A stretch of DNA of 23,683 nt from NCBI GenBank assembly GCA_003427395.1, contig BFEA01000191.1:807388-831070 (forward strand). Reading direction: 5' to 3'. A model generated the notes under the pieces. That model made no database searches. It saw nothing but the letters and a program-made list of their open reading frames with translations, and was not told the origin of the DNA. Every line of letters starts with the position of its first letter. Positions within the stretch are counted from its first letter, which is position 1. Position numbers and translations under genes: made by a program. This document shows, one piece after another, positions 1 to 9,889 of this stretch. This DNA is from Chara braunii (taxonomy: Eukaryota > Streptophyta > Charophyceae > Charales > Characeae).

Positions 1-61
<61 letters not shown>
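1..61. repeat. (GA)n microsatellite
   Basis: A perfect AG dinucleotide run that begins before the window, so its full length is unknown. The same motif closes the window at 23594-23683, and the complementary (CT)n lies at 22287-22421. Confidence 0.97.
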
Positions 62-64
<3 letters not shown>

Positions 65-615
65 GAAAAGCTCAATCCACCGTCAAATTCGTCCCATCAC
101 CCGTACAACAGAAAATGATAACCTGATAATTCCACCTACGTGTTTTGAGAACCGGCCACTAACCCGAGTACCACCAGCCACTGCTTATCAACGCCTCTAA
201 CCTTACCGCATCCATCTGACTTCAGCAGGATTCGCTCATAACCACCTGTTTATTGGCATTTACATCCCTGTACCAAATGTTCTTCTTCATTTCTTTCCTT
301 TTGTGTAGCGTATTGCATACCATCCAGCCAAAGGAGGTCAGGAATACGTATCATGGCCTGTAGAATGGCTATTATGTCCATGATCTGGAGGATGTGGAGA
401 GAGGTCCCACTTACCCCAATTCTCCGTTTGTGGCTATCTATCCTTGTAATCTGTGGTACAGAACACAAAATCCAGGCAACTGGAACCTGACCCCTGGACA
501 TACAGGAGAAGAAAAGGAAGAAAAGGGGGAAATGGCCTCAATCTGTTTTTTGAAAAACTTGGCGATGGACTCAAGATTACCAGATGAATATGGCACAATC
601 ACTCTGTTCAGATAG
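62..615. other. Unassigned sequence, no gene recognised
   Basis: The longest open frames here are 83 codons (- strand, 250-501) and 73 codons (+ strand, 394-615). They overlap each other on opposite strands and show no recognisable motif. I see no RNA gene or repeat structure in this stretch. Confidence 0.5.
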
Positions 616-726
616 CTACTGTCGTCACCCGAATAGAATGCCCGGCCATTACAGCCGTATTTGGTGCAATTTTCAGAGCAGATACAGCTATAACGACTGG
701 GCGTTCTATTCGGGTGAAGACAGTAG
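616..726. mobile_element. Foldback MITE-like hairpin, copy 1
   Basis: The left arm (616-660) and the reverse complement of the right arm (682-726) match at 38 of 45 positions by eye, around a 21-nt loop. Most mismatches are transitions. The outer end reads ctactgtcgtcaccc and the other end is its inverted counterpart. A second hairpin with related arms lies 102 bp downstream, which favours a short non-autonomous transposable element over a chance palindrome. No clear target-site duplication is visible, so the exact ends are uncertain. A small-RNA precursor is an alternative reading. Confidence 0.7.
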
Positions 727-828
727 TTGTTTGATTATATTGAGACGACCATAACTGATCTAAGAGACAATCAGGGCACCATGAATGAGAATAGCTAGCT
801 CCCAGCATAATAGTAAGTGAGTCGGGCC

Positions 829-937
829 CTACAGTCTTCCCCCGAATACAAATACGGTCATTATAACTGAATTTAGACCGAAAGATACACCAAATTCAGC
901 TATAATGACCAAACGTCGTATTCGGGGACGTCTGTAG
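829..937. mobile_element. Foldback MITE-like hairpin, copy 2
   Basis: Arms at 829-874 and 892-937 are inverted copies of each other, apart from two single-base gaps and scattered substitutions, around a 17-nt loop. The arm starts ctacagtcttcccccgaata, clearly related to the arm of the hairpin at 616-726. The inner parts also agree (cggccattacagc in copy 1, cggtcattataac in copy 2). The loop sequences differ. No coding capacity is present and no target-site duplication is obvious. Confidence 0.7.
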
Positions 938-1444
938 TAGAAGCTCTGGGGAGACTGGGGGTACTTCGGACTATAGCTGGGTGGTAAGCCGTGTTGTGAC
1001 AAACTGTTTTCTGCAACCGCACAAATTTCTGTGCAAGACTACTTCGGGGGTTGAGTCGGAGGGCCCGCTGGATTGCATGGGTTGTTTTCGGAATCAAGGC
1101 CGGAGTAATTTTGTGACGGCTGGTAGCTGATCGCGCCTTAGCGAGCGCGTAAGATAATTGTTGCCATAGCTTCTTTTTTGTTCTGCTGTGGGAAATGGGA
1201 ATTTTGGCGTGATTGTCGCGCCGGAAAATCCTTTTGAATTTTCAACCGATGTCGAGCCCCCGGGGGAAGGAGATTCGATGGGACAGGGGATAGGCTACAA
1301 ATAACATCGATCGTCACTATTAACTGGGGACACTGATGATGGGGCACCAGCGTACATTCACGTCAAGAGGTCAGGGCCAGTTACTGTTACAGAGTCCTAT
1401 GGGAGGCAAAGGAGGTATGGTTACTCAAACGGGTTCACTACAGA
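938..1444. other. Unassigned sequence
   Basis: Short open frames on the - strand (65 codons at 900-1097, 69 codons at 1138-1347) carry no recognisable motif. The first runs into the hairpin at 829-937. There is a short perfect CCCCC/GGGGG palindrome near 1257-1266. Nothing here can be called a gene. Confidence 0.45.
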
Positions 1445-1650
1445 GGATATCACAGGGTTGAGAGGAAGAAGGGAGGAGGAAGTAAGAAGGGGGATAGAGG
1501 TAAGGAAGGAAGTTGGTAGGGGTGGTGAGAAGGGGGGAAGGGAGGAAAGAGAGGAGGAGAGAGGGCAAGAAGGTGGAGGAGAGGGAAGGGAGGAAGGAGG
1601 TACGAAAGGGGGAAGTGGTAGTATGGGAGGAAGGGGAGTCAGGCAGGAGG
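1445..1650 (+). repeat. Polypurine (GGA/GAA-rich) low-complexity tract
   Basis: About 200 bp of the + strand consists almost entirely of G and A (gaggaagaagggaggagg-type blocks) with few pyrimidines. A 115-codon frame at 1458-1805 runs through it, but its Arg/Glu/Gly-rich product follows from the base composition alone. Such strand-asymmetric DNA can form triplex structures. From 1651 to about 1975 the sequence returns to normal complexity and I recognise nothing in it. Confidence 0.8.
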
Positions 1651-1979
1651 GGACAACGTTAGGATCTCTAACACATTTGCCTGTTCAGGGGCAGGAGTGG
1701 CCTCCTCTACAGGGAATGAAGCTAACCAATGAGGGTCAGTTCGTCACATCCAGTAACAGCTCCTTCGTTGTGGTTACAATGCAGCAAAGGGCCTTTTCAA
1801 TCTAAGAATTGGAAATCCCAAGGCAGGGCGCTCAGTCTCAATTGTTGAAAATACCTATGAGAAATTTGGCCACGGCCAAGGCTTTTTTTTTAATCTAAAT
1901 TTATTATCCCTCAGAGAGCCGGGTGATTGAATTAGCAGGAAAAAAAACAATGATAAAAACTTACCCTTCTCATAAATTG

Positions 1980-3978
1980 GCAGAACGTGACACAGTTTAT
2001 TCAACACATGCAAATAACTAGGTCTTCCACGATGATGTTGCTTACAAATCCACTAATGAGAAGATTAAGTGGATATGCAAAAGATGGGCAGCGTTCAAGG
2101 ACAACTACGAAGCAGTGTGTGAAGACTTTCTTATTTTGCCAGTTTCAGCAACCATGTTTACCAATTCTGTGTTTACAGACAACTGATAAAAAGACGATTG
2201 AATCCTGGAAAAAATTAAGATGTGAGGTCAGGATCTATCCCTGGACGCCACCTAAACAGGAACCAGATGAAAAAAGAAACCAAATGATGGAAGATTTTTA
2301 TTGGGTGGAATTCAGGCACATCCCAATAGAAATCCAAGCGGCATTCATTTATGACTTTGCGGTAAATCATGATATAGTTGACTCTATAGACCCCCTCCCT
2401 GCGTATGTGGCCAGAAGGGATGACCATCTGATGTTGGCTCTCAACCACCCGACCACAGTGACCTTCAATTTGGATGGCGTCATCCCGTATAGGGTAGGGG
2501 GTAGAGAATACCGCATTCACACGACTCATAAATTGAGGTCGTGGTGTTTTAGATGCAGAGCTTATGGACACTTGAGTACATATCCTAACTGCACACAAAA
2601 CCCGAGAAGGAGGAATCGAGCAACAGGAAGGCTCATTCGGGATCCCTCCATAGTTAATCTATGGAGGACGGTTGATGTTGGGCATGAGGGATGGGTCTAC
2701 ATGGAGAGTGCCAAGAAGGGCAAACGCCTAAAGGTTGGACATGGGAGCGTGAGGGGGATCCTAATTGGGATACCAAACCCCCGACTCTTCAGTACCCCGT
2801 GAAGTAATAGTAAAAACACCCACGGTTGCACAATCAACACAGTCAACTCACCCGGCACAACCCGCGTGCTATGATAGCACACATGCCTCCTCGTCTGGAG
2901 CGCAAGAGAACTTTAAGGCAAAGGGGAAGGAACAATCCTCTATGTCCCCAAATAAGGAAGTTCTAGGACCCAGGGATAAAGGCAAGGGGCCAATGAGTCA
3001 TCAGCAGTGGATACCGGTTAACCAAAGAAAAGTGGGTACACTTCTGGGTCCACAACTAGCAGACTACTTGCAGCTGGGAGAAAAGGGGGCAAATGCAATA
3101 AAGACTCTGACTCAGAGTTTGAGGAATGGTTGGGGACGGTAGAAGAGGGTTCAGTCGAGGGGCTGGTTCAATTAAGAAAAGGAAAAAAAAAGAAAAATAA
3201 AACAGTTAACCAGTCTACACAAGGAGGTTGTTCTCACCGGTGATAAGGACTCCCCCATTGAAGAAGTTCAGTTTGATGCACTCCTATCTTCGCAAGGAAT
3301 GATTGGGGGACATGAGAGTACAAGAGACCTGATGGGGGAACCAAAAGTAGTTGAAGAGAAAGATCCCGACTTAGTAGTGGAGGGAATGGAAGCAACAACC
3401 TTTGATCCGCTCCAAAAGGCCTTCGGTCCTGATCTAATGGATGTGGACTCCTCTACAGGAGATTTTAAAATGGAGGATGCAGCCTTCCAACCTGAGCCAG
3501 ATATCTCCGAGGATCAAAGGATAAAACAGTTAGCTAAGTGGGTGTTGAAAATTTGAAAATGCGGTTTGGGGAAACCACTATTGAATTTTGGGGTAATTTA
3601 TATGTCCAACTGGTTAATCTAGTAACCAGCAGTCACAGTCTGAAACAAGTTTTACAGCAGGGGCTTCCTGAGGGTGTTTTATGGTCTACGGTAAGCATAC
3701 GCATACGGAGCATTGTGATGGGTCTGTTTCACCCTCCCTCCTCTTCAGGAGATGTGGAAACTAGGGACAAGGGATGCACATCGCTGGTGGAGGTAGGGGG
3801 TCCTTCCATGCTGCCCAACGACAAAGGGACTAGCGAGGTCATAATCACCGAAGGAGAAAGGTGCCCCAATCATACCACTATCCTTGAGTCATGTGGAGTT
3901 TCTCCCGAAGGGGGAGGGGTGGTTAGGGTAGAAAAGGTAGGGGTGCTTGAACCAAGGGTCTCCTCCTATGAGGATTAG
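1980..3978 (+). pseudogene. LINE ORF1 relic (nucleic-acid-binding, zinc knuckle)
   Basis: ORF1 proteins of L1 elements bind the element RNA as part of the RNP. A DUF4283-like N-terminal part reads in one frame at about 2024-2167. It then shifts into the frame that carries the WVEFRHIPIEIQAAF segment (about 2305-2350) and the zinc knuckle CFRCRAYGHLSTYPNC (2545-2592). That knuckle has spacing CX2CX4HX6C rather than the usual X4 before the last Cys. A basic stretch follows. After another shift near 2765-2800 the reading continues as a Ser/Pro/Lys-rich segment with a KGKGPMSHQQW motif (to 3142). Acidic and linker segments at 3299-3556 and 3538-3978 complete it. At least three frame changes make it non-functional. 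ORF1 assignment rests on position, knuckle and the DUF4283-like region. Confidence 0.75.
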
Positions 3979-4635
3979 GTGGTGGAGATTAAGGTGAGGG
4001 AGTCTGAAGAGGTCAACGAGGGTAACAAGGAGGGTAGAGCAGATAATACATCAGTTACCCCATTGACAACCCTTACTCTGGAGGAATAAAGGAAAGAAAA
4101 GAAGACACAAGATCATGTAAGTGGCAAAAGTTAAGACATGTTTTGGAAAAAGGACAGGCCGCTAGGCCGCAGTCTTCTAGAGGAAATTTATTAATCTCTG
4201 TCCAAAAAAAAGGTAGGAAATGGGAAATTGGCCTCTCCCCTATAGGCCAAGATCAATATGGGGGGGTTACATTAAGAGGTTGGACCACATACGTCAATTA
4301 TCAAAGCTTGAACGACAAAACTTTTAAGAGGGACCTCAAGCTACTCTCACAAAAATCGGGGACCAGGCTAAGGTATCCAAATATGATACATTAGCGAGAT
4401 TTGCAGATAATAAAGAATCGGGTCTGAGATGGTTCTCGCATGCCGCACTATTGGAACTCCAGCATTTGAAAATCAAGGCTAATGCAGTATGGTCGATAGC
4501 GGAGGTCTCAACTTTTCTCTGCTCTATCTTACGCTGTGGGTTACTAACAGTCTCTTCTAGTTTGGAGGGGGGTAATTGTGTATGGCTATAGGTGACTATA
4601 CGGCTTAGGAAGTAGGGAGCTAGAGGATTGTAGGG
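3979..4635 (+). other. LINE ORF1 tail / inter-ORF region
   Basis: The region lies between recognisable ORF1 and ORF2. An 83-codon frame (4143-4394) and coding-like stretches in another frame up to about 4590 suggest decayed coding sequence from the end of ORF1 or the start of ORF2. No domain is identifiable. It belongs to the LINE by position. Confidence 0.5.
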
Positions 4636-5430
4636 ATGGATGCACTGCAGGCTCTTTATGGTAAAAATCCGGCCTCGTTGCATGCTACTCAGAAAGCGGA
4701 CTTGGATCTAAGGTCTCTCAACGTAAATGGCCTTGCTACAGCAGATGCAGCAAAACGTAAGGTCATTATGAAGCAATTGAAAAAAGCGGGTGGGAGGTGT
4801 TGGCCTGATTTGATCTGTATCCAAGAAACCCACCTCATGGATTCTCCTAAGCACAATAGGGTGCACAACCTAGCCTGGACATATCAAAAATACCAAGCCT
4901 ATTCCACGAGCAACGGGTCGGCAGGGGTAGCCATCTGGGTACCACCAGATTCCAGGATAGAAATTATGTACTGTAAAGTCGATCATAAACAGGGCAGATG
5001 TCTGGTTACGTTGGTAAAGTTGGAGTTAGAATTAATTTGTGTTCTCAATATTTATGGTCCTAATGTAGTACAGGAGCGTAGAGAATTTTTCCAAAACATT
5101 AGAAGTCATATTCCTAGTGGTGTTCCAATCATCATAGTAGGGGACTTTAATGCGGCGCCTGATAGATGGTTGGATAGGTGGAAAATTCATTCTCCATGTC
5201 CTTCCTATATAGAGGAGGACAAACAAATTATCCAACAACTATGCGAATCTGGAAATTTGTTTGACACACATAGGCGTCTTTGCCCACAGGAGAGATCATA
5301 TACGTGTTTTCTAAACGTTGGTTCCCCCCATCAGTCAAGATCAAGGATATATTTTATTCTTATGTATGAAGATCTAGACTGTGCCTTAATGGGGGTTAAC
5401 ATTTTCCCCCAAAGTCTCACAAGTGGTTAA
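4636..5430 (+). pseudogene. LINE ORF2 N-terminal AP-endonuclease domain
   Basis: This domain would nick target DNA to prime reverse transcription. The 264-codon frame shows the exonuclease-endonuclease-phosphatase series in order: LRSLNVNGL (about residues 26-34), ICIQETHL with the metal-binding Glu, GVAIWVPP, LNIYGPN, VGDFNAAPDRW (about residue 168) and SYTCFLNVGSPHQSRSRI. In the last conserved block, family members have Arg-Ile-Asp-Tyr; here the Asp position is Tyr (TAT codon 5350-5352, residue 239). The Ser-Asp-His block that normally closes the domain is not readable, and the frame ends at 5430 inside a 45-bp segment related to the left end of the element at 9305-9709. The domain is therefore probably inactive. 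The Met at 4636 is the first in frame and lies upstream of the first motif. Confidence 0.88.
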
Positions 5431-5461
5431 CGGGGACCCTCATTTTTCGGTCTTGGGTAAC
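5417..5461 (+). repeat. 45-bp relative of the left end of the 9305-9709 element
   Basis: This segment matches 9297-9341 at 36 of 45 ungapped positions, mostly with transition differences. Shared features are tcacaag, ggttaac, gggaccc and a final taac. It falls exactly where the LINE endonuclease frame collapses. It could be a deleted remnant of an inserted copy. Confidence 0.55.
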
Positions 5462-5574
5462 GATGAATGATCCTGAAATTAGTGTTTCGGGGTCTTTCTC
5501 CGAAGTCTGTGGCCACGAGTAGATCACAAAATGTGTGCTATCTTACTTTCCTTCCGTAAGAAATCGGATCAGGG

Positions 5575-7030
5575 TAGAGGTTTCTACAAACTCAACTCCT
5601 CCCTCCTTAAACGAAGGGACTTCAGAAGTTACCTTCAGGATGTATGGAGTTCCTGACACTCTACCAGGGATAGACAGGAGTCATATATAACTTGGTTTAA
5701 AAATGGGCTGGTTTATTTAGCCAAAAAGTGCAACGAATACTCTAAGCTAATCGCCAAGGAAAGATATAAGCAGGAAATGAATATTGAAGAACAATTATCC
5801 CAACCAGTCGATATCCTAGTACGCAAGAACCAACTACTAACCCTTGCTCAACATCGTTGCCAAGGTCACCTGATCAGAGGCAAACTCTTTAAGCATTCGA
5901 CAGAAGGATAAATGGATACATTTTTTTTCCCCCTCGCACGTACCAGAGCTGGAAGAACGACTATTGAAGCCTTAAAAAATCCTCAATAGATACCACAGCA
6001 GGATCCTATCACTTCAGCCAGCAATTTGAAAGTGGCGTATGACTTCTTCAAAAATCTTTTATGTCAAAGGTAGATGCGTCCCCGTCAATCCGGTCTTACA
6101 ATATTTTTTGGCGCCCATGACTCAAGAGCTATCGCAACGACAAAAGGAAAGATTTGAAGAACCTATCATGAAGGAGAAAATCTGGACTGCATTATTGGGA
6201 ATGGATGAGGATAAAACTTTGGGGTTTGATGGCCTTCCTAAAGAGTTTTGGGAGGCAATGTGACCGTATTTTGCAGAGGATCTGATGAAATTCTACAAAC
6301 AAGTTCAGAAAAAATATGGGGGAAATAAATGGGCAAAGGATTCTAACCTTGTCATACAAAAAGGGAGATAAAACGAACATAAGGAATTATAGACCTATCA
6401 CCTTGCTCACCGTCGTGTACAAAATGTTGGCCAAGGGCATAGCTAATCGTCTCATTCCAATAATGTCAAACATCATTCATCCCAAACAGGGTTCATTAAT
6501 GGAAGGAACATACAAGATAACATATTGCTCATCAATGAGATGATTAAGTTGTCCCACCGGAATCACCAGAATGTTGCCTTTGTTTTTATAGATTTTGAGA
6601 AAGCTTATGATCATGTGGATTGGAAGTTCTTGGATGCATGTTTAGCTAAGTTGAATTTTGGTCCAACAATTCGTAGGTGGGTTACTGTCCTTCACTCTAA
6701 CGCCACTACCCGGGTTCAAATTAATGGTCTACTTTCCCCGGAAATCCACCTCCAAAGATCGGTAAGGCAAGGAGATCCCTTAGCTCCATTTATTTTTTTT
6801 ATTATTATGAAGGCATAAGGAGCTGACCTACGATCTACTCATAATCTTAAAAGATTTCATATTACAGATATTATGGAAGAACCTATATCAATTTGCTCTA
6901 TGTTTGCCGATGATCTAACCATAATGATGGAGGCGTCCAACGATAATATGGAAGAGATAAAAACACTAATGGATAGGTTCTCCCTTCTTTGAGATATCAT
7001 GGTCAATAGGGGGAGTAAGACAAGGTTGGT
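5575..7030 (+). pseudogene. LINE ORF2 linker and reverse transcriptase
   Basis: The linker starts with KLNSSLLKRRDFRSYL near 5588 and continues in broken frames to about 5910. The RT fingers begin at 6039-6263 (FDGLPKEFWEAM). The next frame, 6316-6543, holds YKKGDKTNIRNYRPITLL and YKMLAKGIANRL. The palm follows at 6525-6818 with FIDFEKAYDHVDW (catalytic Asp codon 6591-6593) and SVRQGDPLAPF. The FADD catalytic box is at 6903-6914, followed by LTIMMEASND. The catalytic aspartates are present, but the frame shifts around 6263-6316 and 6525-6543 and stops appear at 6818 and about 6990. It copied LINE RNA at the nicked target in its active form. Order and motif content leave little doubt about the family. 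Confidence 0.88.
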
Positions 7031-7040
7031 GGATTCATTC

Positions 7041-8870
7041 TCAAGGGGATAGGCCTCCTAAGAATCCAAGGGTCAAATGGATGCCATTAGAAGCGTCAAT
7101 CAGAGTTTTGGGAGTTGTGCTCACAACTAGGGGGGGGTCAATCTCTAATGATGTATGGATCGCTTCCCTTGCAGTACAAAAAATGAAGCAATGGAAAAAA
7201 CAACATACTTCCCTGTTTGGTAGGGCATTGGTCATTAACAATGTAATCTTGGATTCAATTTAGTACAAGTCTGCTTTGTGGTCACTAAACAAAGGTCCGA
7301 CCAAGAAACTCCGGGGACAGCTCACGACCTTTCTTTGGCGAGGAGATCATGAAACACCTCATGTAATCCCAGAGTGGCGTGGCAGGTTCTTATGCAGCCA
7401 AAGTTCAAATGAGGACTCGTCATTTTGGATCCTACGATCCAGTGTCAAGCACGAGCACTTCAATGGTTAAAACGGGTAATATTGGTCACGGATCTTCCAT
7501 GGCAAGCATTGGCACTGGAACAAATACGTAGAGGAAAGGTATTGGACTATTCCTCGGCCTCAAACACGCTTTAAAAAAAATTGGGAAGCGGGGGAAGTAA
7601 GAAAGGATCTGGTATTGGACAGTTTTTGGGTTACCCTATTGAAAACTTGGCGTAAACTTTCTTTGCCTAACAAATCGCCCCTTTCCAAGTATAAGGAAGT
7701 TCTACGGCAACCAATTTTTCGCAATAGGTGGATCACTGGCGCGTAAGGAAGGGTGTTCATAAGTTCCACCCCCCCGTAGTCCACTTGAGTTAAATACGAC
7801 GTCGTAAGGAACAAGGATTTGTGGAACACGGAAAGCAAAAGTTGAAAATATGTAAATCAGTTAAGAAAGGAAGTTAAGTATGCACGTAATTTAGTAGAAA
7901 ATCTTGATCTAATCACTTCATTCATTCTGTTGGCGTGTGTGGCTGCCTTGAAAAAGGGTCCTACTTTTTTGGTTGCAGATTGGGTATGTGCTCATCTGAC
8001 AGAGGGTTTCAGGGTAGTGGAGCGAATACTAGATATTCATACGGATGATGCCCTAGTAAATCTCTTTGCACTCCACAAGGACTTTTTCCTTTTACAAAGC
8101 AACCACGATAAGGTGGTGTTCTTCCATTTTGACTCACTATATAGAGTGAGGACATTGTATTGTCTAGTCTTCAAAGGATGGACTGTGTACGCTTCGAATA
8201 TCCCTATACCGGATCTCCCTCTGGACCCAGCAGAGTGGATCTGGCGTATCAATAGGAGATGCAAAGTTCAGAAACTACAGTCTTTATCAGTTAAAGCTTC
8301 GTATCACCTGTTACGCCCACGGGTATATGTTCTTGCTGTTATACAGGAACGATGGGCTCGACATTTCAATATTTATACGGATCTGCTCAGACCTATTAAG
8401 TGGTGCCAAGGATTTAAGGAGAGGCCTGCTAAGTTTACCAACTAATGACTGGCTGATTGACCATTCCAAACAGAAGGGTGTAGCCCTACCGTGGTGTTGT
8501 GCTTGCGTGGGGGCCTTCCCTAGTAGGAAGATAAGGGAAACAGTTGAACACATATTTTTGCAATGTCCGGGGGCAAAATTGTTGAGGAGGCGTTGGGATT
8601 ATGTATGGAGTAAATTGACAGGTGTAGATTGGCCTTGGGACTAGAGGGCGGTCCTCCTGGGTCACTGATGCCCTGCGCTTATCTCCTTTTCGACTTTTCA
8701 TCAGAATCTATTTAACATTGGCAGAACAACCATTTTATGAGTTTTATGGTATGAAAGGTGTATGTTTACGATGGAAAATACAAGGATTGAGGGCAGAAAA
8801 TTGTTTGAGCTGGTACAACAGTTCATAGAAACAAAAATAAGAGCTCAATGAGATAAGACTAAATCTGGGC
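7041..8870 (+). pseudogene. LINE ORF2 C-terminal region with zinc-binding module
   Basis: Downstream of the RT palm, 7081-7263 carries ASIRVLGVVLTTRGG and a WKKQHTSLFGRALVINNVIL segment typical of the post-RT region of plant L1 ORF2. At 7276-7470 comes FLWRGDHETPHVIP. The frame at 7930-8445 has no internal stop and continues in the shifted frame 8327-8644. That frame has the zinc-binding pattern WCCACVGAF followed by ETVEHIFLQC and AKLLRRRW. This resembles the zf-RVT module at the end of plant LINE ORF2. Coding-like sequence fades after about 8870. Frameshifts and stops (7261, 7470 and several at 7745-7930) make it a relic. Confidence 0.78.
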
Positions 8871-9296
8871 TTCAAACGCTACAACAAAGAACAGTATATT
8901 AAGAAACAAATACAAAATTTCACAAAAAACTGGCTGGGTGATTCTTCAAGAAGGAAATGGGGAATGTGGAGTGGCCAAGTGGAGAAGAAGAAGAGATGAA
9001 CTTCAAGAGGGATTATTAAATCACCTTCTAGAACTGATTTGATGTTCAGCCAGGGCCACCTTGAGATCTCCAAAATCCTTTTCGGATCCCTTTCCCCCTT
9101 CTGAGCTTGCTTCGGTAGATCTTCATTGGTATGGGGGGGGGGGAGGGGTAAAACAAGTTTTTTTATCTTCAGTTTATCTGTTAAAATCTGTTAGTCTGGA
9201 GGTCAAATTATCAGCAAACACTTGATGTCAAAATAGGCATGATGGGATGAATGGGCATCCGGGAATGGACAGGAGGTTGCGATGCTAGCATTAACA
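8871..9296. other. LINE 3' tail or unassigned sequence
   Basis: A short + frame after 8871 is Lys-rich (to about 9000) and may be the end of the LINE. From about 9010 to 9296 I recognise nothing apart from a G-run near 9126-9137 and a T-run near 9159-9165. No clear poly(A) tail marks the LINE end. Confidence 0.4.
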
Positions 9297-9304
9297 TCAC
9301 AAGC

Positions 9305-9709
9305 GGTTAACAGGGACCCCCACTTTTCAGCCCTCGTTAACCCCTTCAACCTTGAAAAATGCATTGAAGATTTTTTTTTTTTTTTTTTTTTTCTTTTGCC
9401 TTGTTTTATTTTTGGTCAGGGTCTGTGTGTGCCAAGTTTGGTGTTTGTTGGGGTCTTGGAGTTGACTGTTTTGGCTAGCCCTGAAAAATCCTGAAAATCC
9501 TGAAAATTGAAATGAGTGAATTTTGCATGAAAACACACTTTTGCCTTGCTGTTTTATAGATTTTTAAAGTTCTTTTTTCATTTTGTTTTTCGTAAGTAGT
9601 TAGTATGATCTCCACTCTATGAATTGGTGGCAAGTTTGGTTAAAATGACCCTTGGGTTTTGTTATAAATGGCCTGACAAGTGGTCTAAAAATTGAGGTCT
9701 CCGTTAACC
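9305..9709. mobile_element. Short element with degenerate terminal inverted repeats
   Basis: The left end 9305-9330 begins ggttaacagggaccc. The reverse complement of the right end 9684-9709 begins ggttaacggagacct. They agree at 18 of 26 positions, with the outer 7 identical. The left end also carries an internal inverted copy of ggttaac (9335-9342), giving a small hairpin. The 405-bp body is T-rich, with a 22-T run and three tandem cctgaaaa-type units near 9480-9505, and has no coding capacity. No target-site duplication is evident. This is probably a MITE, although family membership cannot be given. Confidence 0.55.
9371..9392 (+). repeat. Poly(T) run
   Basis: There are 22 consecutive T residues inside the element at 9305-9709. 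On the - strand it reads as poly(A), so a retroposed tail is conceivable, but nothing beside it supports that. Confidence 0.9.
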
Positions 9710-9796
9710 GTCTCTTATTAGCATAGTCATCTGGCAGTCAAAGTTTAGCTGAAGAGTCAACTCTCCTTCTGTCACACCTCTCCTTGAACCATGGTT

Positions 9797-9876
9797 CAGT
9801 AACATTTGTATGGGGGACGTTGGACCCAGTTTCCAGCAACATATGTTTAAGGGACGTTGGACCCGGTTTCCAGCAA
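9797..9876 (+). repeat. Tandem repeat, 37-bp period, about 2.1 copies
   Basis: The units start at 9797, 9834 and (partial) 9871. Each contains the core gggacgttggaccc and ends in gtttc. The first two differ at only a few positions. It lies directly before the first chromovirus coding sequence on this strand. Confidence 0.85.
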
Positions 9877-9889
9877 GTTCAGCTCCCCA

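Larger units (their letters stand above)
1980..8870 (+). mobile_element. Degenerate L1-type LINE retrotransposon, ORF1 plus ORF2
   Basis: The order is typical of a plant L1 element: ORF1 with zinc knuckle (about 1980-3978), then ORF2 with APE-type endonuclease (4636-5430), reverse transcriptase (about 6039-7030) and a terminal zinc-binding module (about 8430-8640). The 6.9 kb length is close to full size. Every domain carries stops or frameshifts, so the copy is dead. I could not fix a poly(A) tail or target-site duplications; the 3' boundary between about 8870 and 9080 is a guess from where coding-like sequence fades. Confidence 0.85.

Noticed and set aside
1458-1805. 115-codon Arg/Glu/Gly-rich open frame
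   Set aside because: It follows the polypurine composition of the DNA and has no motif. Purine-only DNA lacks most stop codons.
2215-2598. 127-codon - strand open frame
   Set aside because: It is antisense to the LINE ORF1 region, which has clear + strand motifs.
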